Origin: Thermodesulfobacterium hydrogeniphilum
GTDB taxonomy: Bacteria; Desulfobacterota; Thermodesulfobacteria; Thermodesulfobacteriales; Thermodesulfobacteriaceae
Assembly: GCF_000746255.1 (NCBI RefSeq)
Contig: NZ_JQKW01000010.1
Span: 62,001-126,000, forward strand
DNA: 64,000 bases
Direction: 5' to 3'
Part shown: positions 59,119-64,000 of the stretch, piece after piece
How positions within the stretch are numbered: position 1 is the first letter of the stretch
Layout of the letters: each line of letters opens with the position of its first letter
Made by a program: the position numbers and the translations under genes
The notes under the pieces: generated by a model
Database searches by the model: none
Told to the model about the DNA's origin: nothing
Seen by the model: only the letters and a program-made list of their open reading frames with translations

Positions 59119-60470
59119 TGTAGTTTAGATTTAATAAAATCTGCTAAATCCTGAGCTATCTCTTCTATTAAATCAGCAGATTCTCCCTCTACCATTACCC
59201 TGTATTTAGGTTCAGTTCCTGATGGTCTAACAATAACTCTTCCTTTTTTATTTAATCTTTTTTTTGCTTTTTCAATTTTTTCTTTCAGACCCTCTACTTT
59301 TTCTACAGGTAATTTTTCTTTTACTTTAACATTTTTAATTACTTGAGGATACTTATCAAATAAGTTTGTTAATTCTGAAAGAGGTTTTTCTTTCTCTTTC
59401 ATCAAAGCTATTAGTCTAATAGCTGTTAACAATCCATCTCCTGTAGTGGCTTTATCTAAGAAGATGATATGTCCTGAAGTTTCTCCACCCAAGATACTAC
59501 CTTTTTCTTTCATTTCCATAACTACATATCTATCACCTACAGGTGTTCTTATAAAATCAATACCTTTGCTTTTTAAATATTTCTCCAGTCCTAAATTACT
59601 CATAATAGTTCCTACCACAGTATTTTTCCATAGCATATTTTTTTCTTTAAACTCAATAGCAAACAAGGCAAGCAAATCATCTCCATCAATTAAATTTCCT
59701 TTTTCATCTATTATTACAATCCTATCTGCATCCCCATCCAGAGCTATACCAAGATGGGCTTTACTTTCCAAAACTTTTTGTCTCAATTTTTCAGGATATA
59801 AAGCTCCGCAATTTTCATTAATATTTATACCATCAGGATTGCACCCTATTGTAATCACTTTTGCTCCCAGTTCCTCTAAGGTTTGAGGGCCTACTTGATA
59901 GGCTGCACCATTAGCACAATCTATAACAACTTTTATGTCTTCAAAATCAAGATAAGGAGGAACTACAGATTTTAAATGAACTGCATATCTTCCTATAGCG
60001 TCTTTTATTCTGAAAGCTCTGCCTAAGTCATTTTTAAATTTTCTGATATTTCTAAAATTTTCGTCAAAAATGAGATCTTCAATTTTTTTTTCCAATTCAT
60101 CTGACAATTTATATCCATTTTTATCAAAAATTTTTATTCCATTATCATAATAAAGATTATGAGAAGCAGAGATCATAATTCCAGCATCAGCTCTCATATC
60201 CTTAGTTAAAAAGGCTATAGCAGGAGTAGGTAAGGGACCAATGAGCCAAGTTGAAATTCCCATAGAACAAAGCCCTGAGACTAAAGCAGATTCAAAAATA
60301 TATCCTGAAAGTCTGGTATCTTTACCTATTATTACTTTACTAAGATGGCTATTGGAATTTTTAAAAAGATAACCTATAGCTCTACCAACCTGTAAAACTA
60401 TTTCAGGAAGCATGGGAAAAGTATTGGCTTCGCCTCTTATACCATCTGTTCCAAAAAGTTTTTTTCCCAT
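59115..60470 (-). CDS. glmM: Phosphoglucosamine mutase
   Basis: Converts glucosamine 6-phosphate to glucosamine 1-phosphate. 'KLFGTDGIRGEAN' at the start, the phosphoserine site in 'GIMISASHNLYYDNGIKIF', the metal loop 'GIALDGDADRIVIID', 'GGETSGHIIF' and the phosphate-binding 'RPSGTEPKYRVMVEG' are all intact. 451 residues is normal. It lies immediately downstream of cdaA-cdaR; in Firmicutes GlmM binds and inhibits CdaA, and the same arrangement here suggests a similar link between c-di-AMP and wall precursor supply. It works after GlmS, encoded 10 kb to the left. Confidence 0.96.
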   Translation of the reverse strand: MGKKLFGTDGIRGEANTFPMLPEIVLQVGRAIGYLFKNSNSHLSKVIIGKDTRLSGYIFESALVSGLCSMGISTWLIGPLPTPAIAFLTKDMRADAGIMISASHNLYYDNGIKIFDKNGYKLSDELEKKIEDLIFDENFRNIRKFKNDLGRAFRIKDAIGRYAVHLKSVVPPYLDFEDIKVVIDCANGAAYQVGPQTLEELGAKVITIGCNPDGININENCGALYPEKLRQKVLESKAHLGIALDGDADRIVIIDEKGNLIDGDDLLALFAIEFKEKNMLWKNTVVGTIMSNLGLEKYLKSKGIDFIRTPVGDRYVVMEMKEKGSILGGETSGHIIFLDKATTGDGLLTAIRLIALMKEKEKPLSELTNLFDKYPQVIKNVKVKEKLPVEKVEGLKEKIEKAKKRLNKKGRVIVRPSGTEPKYRVMVEGESADLIEEIAQDLADFIKSKLQ

Positions 60471-60472
60471 AT

Positions 60473-61105
60473 TTATTTCTCCTTTTCTTTGTAGATTACT
60501 TTTACCTTTTCAGGATTAATAGAAATAGTTCCTAAAGGAGGTACAATTTCCACTTCCATTTTTTTTATCAATTTTAACTTCAAAAAATTAATAGGCTTGG
60601 TATAAATTGCCTTAGTATGAGAAAGAATATCAATGGGAGCTTTAATAATAGCATAAGATGGGATAATATTTATCTTAAACTTAGTTGAATTTAAAAGTTC
60701 AGAATCTTCAAAAGAAACCTTTATCGGAACTTTTTTAGTAGATATTTTTTTAACAACTATGGTTATAAAATTAGGATTTACTTCTTTTATTTTTACATTT
60801 TGAGGTAAATTAATTTTTTCAATAGGAACTCTTATTTGGTAAATGCCAGGAGCATATTTTGAAACATCTATTTCTATTTTTAAATTTTTTTTAGATAAAT
60901 TGATCAGAATTCTTCTTATAGCTACGACCCTTAATATTACAGAAGAAGGGCTAATTTCTATCAGATATTTGGAATTTATAGGTTTATAAGTTATAGGAAT
61001 TTCTATGTTTTTTTCAATGGGTTTTCCCCATACTACAAAATACCACAAGGTGGTAGCAATTAAAAAAGCCACAACTTTTAACTTATGTTCCCTTTTGAAT
61101 TTCAT
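60473..61105 (-). CDS. cdaR: CdaR/YbbR-domain regulator of diadenylate cyclase
   Basis: One N-terminal membrane helix ('KVVAFLIATTLWYFVVWG') precedes two YbbR-like repeats of about 80 residues each (from 'KNIEIPITYKPINSKYLIEISPSSVILRV' and 'KKVPIKVSFEDSELLNSTKFKINIIPSYAIIKAPIDIL'). CdaR lies on the outside of the membrane and modulates CdaA. It has two repeats; the Bacillus protein has four. It overlaps cdaA by 23 bases and glmM follows 2 bases later, which is the standard cdaA-cdaR-glmM unit. Confidence 0.88.
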   Translation of the reverse strand: MKFKREHKLKVVAFLIATTLWYFVVWGKPIEKNIEIPITYKPINSKYLIEISPSSVILRVVAIRRILINLSKKNLKIEIDVSKYAPGIYQIRVPIEKINLPQNVKIKEVNPNFITIVVKKISTKKVPIKVSFEDSELLNSTKFKINIIPSYAIIKAPIDILSHTKAIYTKPINFLKLKLIKKMEVEIVPPLGTISINPEKVKVIYKEKEK

Positions 61106-61904
61106 GGCTTAATCTTGTCCACCAAGGAGCTTTGGATTTAAAACCCAATAACTGAGAAAGCATTTTTCTTAAAGTTGCAGGGGTTATATCTCTGGTTATT
61201 TTTCCACTTACTGCTAAAGAAATATAACCGGTCTCTTCTGAAACTACAATAGCCACGGCATCAGTAATTTCTGTAATTCCTATAGCAGCTCTATGTCTGG
61301 TTCCTAAATCCTTAGCAATATCAGGGTTAGTAGATAAAGGTAAAATAACTCCAGCTGCTAAAACTTTTCCTTTACTGATAACTACCGCACCATCATGTAA
61401 AGGACTTTTTGGATAAAATATACTTATTAAAAGTTCCTTGGTTATTTTAGAATCTAAAATAGTTGCCCCCTCTAAAAAATCTTTTAGACTTATCTCTCTT
61501 TCAAATACAATAAGAGCGCCTATCTTCTTTTCAGCTAAATTAGTAACAGCTTTTACTACTTCCTCTATACTATAAGAATACTCAGTTTGAATTTTAGTAA
61601 AAGGTGGTTTACCAATTTGAGCTAAAGCTTTTTTAATATCGTCCTGAAATAAAATGATAATTAATATAAAAATAGAAGACATAAAAGTATTTAAGAGCCA
61701 GTTTAAAGTAAGAAGCTGTAAAACATCTGAGATAAAGTATAGTAAAACAATTACAATTAAACCTGCTGCTATTTGTAAAGCTCTTCCTCCTTGAAGTAAC
61801 AAAAGAATTCTGTAAATGATATAAGTCACTATAAGAATATCTATTATATCTCTAAGAGTAATAGAGTAAAAAATTTCTAAAATTTTTAAAAAATATATTT
61901 TCAA
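61083..61904 (-). CDS. cdaA: Diadenylate cyclase CdaA (c-di-AMP synthase)
   Basis: Three N-terminal membrane helices (residues about 15-95) and a DAC (DisA_N) domain: 'KIGALIVFEREISLKDFLEGA', 'YPKSPLHDGAVVISKGKVLAAGVILPLS' with the D-G-A motif, and 'GTRHRAAIGITEITDAVAIVVSEETG' with the R-H-R motif. Both nucleotide-binding motifs are intact, so c-di-AMP synthesis from two ATP is expected. c-di-AMP controls potassium transport and wall turnover. Together with the GGDEF proteins this shows two cyclic dinucleotide systems in the window. Confidence 0.95.
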   Translation of the reverse strand: MKIYFLKILEIFYSITLRDIIDILIVTYIIYRILLLLQGGRALQIAAGLIVIVLLYFISDVLQLLTLNWLLNTFMSSIFILIIILFQDDIKKALAQIGKPPFTKIQTEYSYSIEEVVKAVTNLAEKKIGALIVFEREISLKDFLEGATILDSKITKELLISIFYPKSPLHDGAVVISKGKVLAAGVILPLSTNPDIAKDLGTRHRAAIGITEITDAVAIVVSEETGYISLAVSGKITRDITPATLRKMLSQLLGFKSKAPWWTRLSHEIQKGT

Positions 61905-61918
61905 ATCAAAACTCCTGA

Positions 61919-62758
61919 TCAGTTTATTAGAATTTTAAAAACTTTAATAGCGTCTTTATTAAAGTCAACTTTATGAACTCTTAGAAAATGAACTTTTTTA
62001 AGATAAGTAAAAATAGAAACTCCTATAGTTCCTCCTTCTCTTTGTTGAGGAGGTTTGTTTATTATTTTTCCTATAAAGCTTTTCCGAGAATGGCCAATAA
62101 GTACAGGACGATTTAATTCATAAAAACTTTCTAAATTTTTTAGAATTTCTATATTGTGTTCAAAAGTCTTTCCAAATCCTATGCCTGGGTCAATAATAAT
62201 TTTCTCAAAAGATATACCTTGTTCTACTAAAAATTCTATTCTATTTTTAAAAAATTTTTTAATATCTTCAATTACATTATCATAAACAGGATTAATTTGC
62301 ATGGTCTTGGGAGTTCCTTGCATATGCATAATTATTACAGGACAATTATAATCCTTTATTACATTCAGCATATTTTTATCAAACCTAAGAGCACTAATAT
62401 CATTAACTATATCTGCTCCAACTTTTAAAGCTTCTGCAGCTACTTTACTTTTATAAGTATCTACAGAGATTATAGCAGAAGGAAATTCTTCTTTTATAGC
62501 TTTAATTACAGGTATTACTCTTTGGAGTTCCTCTTCTTCAGAAACAGAGTTAGAAAAAGGTCTGGTAGATTCTCCACCAACATCTATAATATCAGCTCCC
62601 TCTTCCAATAATTCCTTTGCCCTAAGAATAGCGTTTTTTAGATTAAAATATCTTCCTCCATCTGAAAAGGAATCAGGAGTAACATTTAAAATCCCTACGA
62701 AATAAGGAATTTCTTTCCAATCAAATACTTTAGATCCTATACTTAAAGGAGATAGCAT
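61919..62758 (-). CDS. folP: Dihydropteroate synthase
   Basis: Joins p-aminobenzoate to dihydropterin pyrophosphate in folate synthesis. 'VGILNVTPDSFSDGGRYF', 'GADIIDVGGESTRPFSNSVSEEEELQRVIPVI', 'NDISALRFDKNM', 'HMQGTPKTMQ', 'IIDPGIGFGKT' and 'LIGHSRKSFIG' are all present. Length (279 aa) is normal. It lies between ftsH and cdaA with 7- and 14-base gaps. The next folate gene is not in the window. Confidence 0.95.
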   Translation of the reverse strand: MLSPLSIGSKVFDWKEIPYFVGILNVTPDSFSDGGRYFNLKNAILRAKELLEEGADIIDVGGESTRPFSNSVSEEEELQRVIPVIKAIKEEFPSAIISVDTYKSKVAAEALKVGADIVNDISALRFDKNMLNVIKDYNCPVIIMHMQGTPKTMQINPVYDNVIEDIKKFFKNRIEFLVEQGISFEKIIIDPGIGFGKTFEHNIEILKNLESFYELNRPVLIGHSRKSFIGKIINKPPQQREGGTIGVSIFTYLKKVHFLRVHKVDFNKDAIKVFKILIN

Positions 62759-62765
62759 TCTAAAT

Positions 62766-64000
62766 TTAATATCCTTCTAAAATTACCTTAAATCTATCAG
62801 CATCAATAGTCTCTTCTTCTAAAAGAGCTTCAGCTACTTGATGAAGTTTATGTAAATATTGATTTATAATATTTTTTGCTTTTTCATAACAATTTTGTAC
62901 AATTGTTTTAGTTTCTTCATCTATTATACGGGCTGTTTCTTCTGAATAATCTCTTAGTTGAAACAATTCTTTTCCTAAGAAAATGTGTTCATCACCTTTA
63001 CCATAAGCAAGAGGCCCTAATTTTTTACTCATACCCCAATCACAAACCATTTTTCTGGCAATTTGAGTAGCTTTTTTAAGATCATCCTGAGCACCAGTAC
63101 TTAATTTATTAAAAATAATCTCTTCACTTACTCTTCCTCCTAAAAGAACTGTTATCTTTTTTAATAAATAATCTTCTGTATAAATATGTCTATCATCTAA
63201 AGGTAATTGTTGAGTTACTCCTAAAGCTTGTCCCCTTGGTATTATACTGATTTTATGAACTGGGTCAGGGTCAGGAAGATAATAAGCTACCAGAGCATGC
63301 CCTGCTTCGTGATAAGCTATTATCTTTTTCTCTTCATCATTAAGAACCATTCCCTTTCTTTCTTTTCCCATAAGTATTTTATCCTTAGCTTCTTCTATAT
63401 CCTCCAATTCTATCTTTTCTTTTCCCTTTTTAGCAGCAATTAAAGCAGCTTCATTTAACATATTTTCAAGATTAGCACCTGTAAATCCTGGTGTCCCTTT
63501 AGCTATAGTTCTAAAATCTATAGATTCGTCAATCTTAAATTTTTTAGCATAAAGTTTTAAAATAGCTTCTCTACCTTTTACATCAGGAGGTGGAACAACC
63601 ACCTGTCTATCAAATCTACCAGGGCGTAAAAGAGCAGGATCTAAAATATCTGGTCTATTTGTAGCTGCTATTACTACAATCCCTTCTGCAGTATCAAATC
63701 CGTCCATTTCTACAAGTAGTTGATTAAGAGTTTGCTCTCTTTCATCATGGCCTCCTCCAAGACCAGCTCCTCTTTGTCTTCCTACAGCATCTATTTCATC
63801 TATAAAAATAATACAAGGAGCATGAGATTTAGCTTGGGCAAATAGATCTCTTACGCGTGCAGCTCCAACTCCTACAAACATTTCTACAAAATCAGATCCA
63901 CTTATGCTAAAAAAAGGAACTCCTGCTTCTCCTGCAATAGCCTTTGCAAGTAAAGTTTTTCCTGTTCCTGGAGGACCTACTAATAAAATTCCTTTAGGAA
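62766..64000 (-). CDS. ftsH: FtsH membrane AAA+ zinc metalloprotease, cut by window edge
   Basis: Only the C-terminal 411 or so residues are in the window; the frame runs open to base 64000, where '[22 protein letters not shown]' (Walker A) is readable. Walker B/SRH regions '[16 protein letters not shown]' and '[24 protein letters not shown]' follow, then the zinc protease motif H-E-A-G-H in '[15 protein letters not shown]' and the third ligand region '[12 protein letters not shown]'. It degrades membrane and regulatory proteins, including LpxC in other bacteria. The membrane-bound N-terminus is to the right of the window. It leads the long minus-strand operon. Confidence 0.97.
   Translation of the reverse strand, partial: PKGILLVGPPGTGKTLLAKAIAGEAGVPFFSISGSDFVEMFVGVGAARVRDLFAQAKSHAPCIIFIDEIDAVGRQRGAGLGGGHDEREQTLNQLLVEMDGFDTAEGIVVIAATNRPDILDPALLRPGRFDRQVVVPPPDVKGREAILKLYAKKFKIDESIDFRTIAKGTPGFTGANLENMLNEAALIAAKKGKEKIELEDIEEAKDKILMGKERKGMVLNDEEKKIIAYHEAGHALVAYYLPDPDPVHKISIIPRGQALGVTQQLPLDDRHIYTEDYLLKKITVLLGGRVSEEIIFNKLSTGAQDDLKKATQIARKMVCDWGMSKKLGPLAYGKGDEHIFLGKELFQLRDYSEETARIIDEETKTIVQNCYEKAKNIINQYLHKLHQVAEALLEEETIDADRFKVILEGY

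Noticed and set aside
59446-59886. 146-aa + strand frame inside glmM
   Set aside because: Antisense shadow; glmM is full length with all motifs on the other strand.
1-64000. CRISPR array or cas genes
   Set aside because: No regularly spaced direct repeats of 24-40 bases and no Cas-like protein were seen on either strand.

Overview
The window is a low-G+C, Gram-negative, thermophilic-looking bacterial chromosome. The best guess is the Thermodesulfobacteriota (Thermodesulfobacterium-like). The evidence is very A+T-rich coding DNA, a protein-only RNase P of the HARP type, an endonuclease Q homologue, a family-4 uracil-DNA glycosylase, a B12-dependent ribonucleotide reductase, LptE (an outer membrane), and the gene order ftsH-folP-cdaA-cdaR-glmM. 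This is inference from gene content; no rRNA is present. I saw no tRNA, rRNA or CRISPR array in the window.

Region 1-6556 is the right-hand part of an integrated mobile element. It opens inside the last codons of a tyrosine integrase. It then carries a small helix-turn-helix protein, a divergent 419-aa zinc-ribbon protein of unknown function, an AlpA-like regulator, a CHC2-primase/TOPRIM/RepA-type ATPase fusion, a putative winged-helix replication protein followed by iteron-like repeats, an ImmA/IrrE-type metallopeptidase and two unknown proteins. It ends in non-coding DNA with helically phased TGTCAAA repeats, DnaA-box-like words and a 20-bp remnant of a tRNA or tmRNA 3' end, the presumed attachment site. 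There are no capsid or conjugation genes, so it looks like a satellite or plasmid-like integrative element.

Region 6557-29300 is chromosomal. It holds two large c-di-GMP signalling proteins. Next come an M18 aminopeptidase, trmI and an in-frame ybeY-pdxJ fusion. Then follow an NfeD-type protease and an atypical uracil-DNA glycosylase, a HAD protein, a half-size EamA transporter, ndk, thiL, divergent hsp20 and clpB, HARP RNase P, leuS-lptE, icd and a methyltransferase.

Region 29389-36980 is a tight + strand operon: rplS, rnhB, yraN, a DUF6178 gene, class II ribonucleotide reductase, hom, a CheD-like protein lacking both catalytic residues, and an HDOD protein. A small lipoprotein gene and a convergent endonuclease Q gene follow.

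Region 38880-50958 is a second long + strand operon: hpf, rapZ, rimI, gap, a 1385-aa half dikinase, a second gap paralogue, nusB, cmk, an HNH endonuclease, glmS, a DUF6485 gene and rsfS. The most unusual chromosomal locus is the gap / half-dikinase / gap trio. The middle protein keeps the ATP-grasp and phosphohistidine domains of pyruvate phosphate dikinase, has no PEP/pyruvate barrel, and has about 890 unexplained helical residues in front.

Region 50858-64000 holds hflX, a SPOUT methyltransferase, an SfsA/GIY-YIG fusion, a nucleoside phosphorylase, a J-domain protein and a tandem Usp. It ends in a long minus-strand operon that reads ftsH, folP, cdaA, cdaR, glmM, a 44-aa CxxC membrane protein, a NapH-like ferredoxin and an RlmI-like methyltransferase. 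A pair of nearly identical 54-bp double-palindrome repeats at 18804 and 38743, plus weaker relatives, forms a dispersed repeat family.
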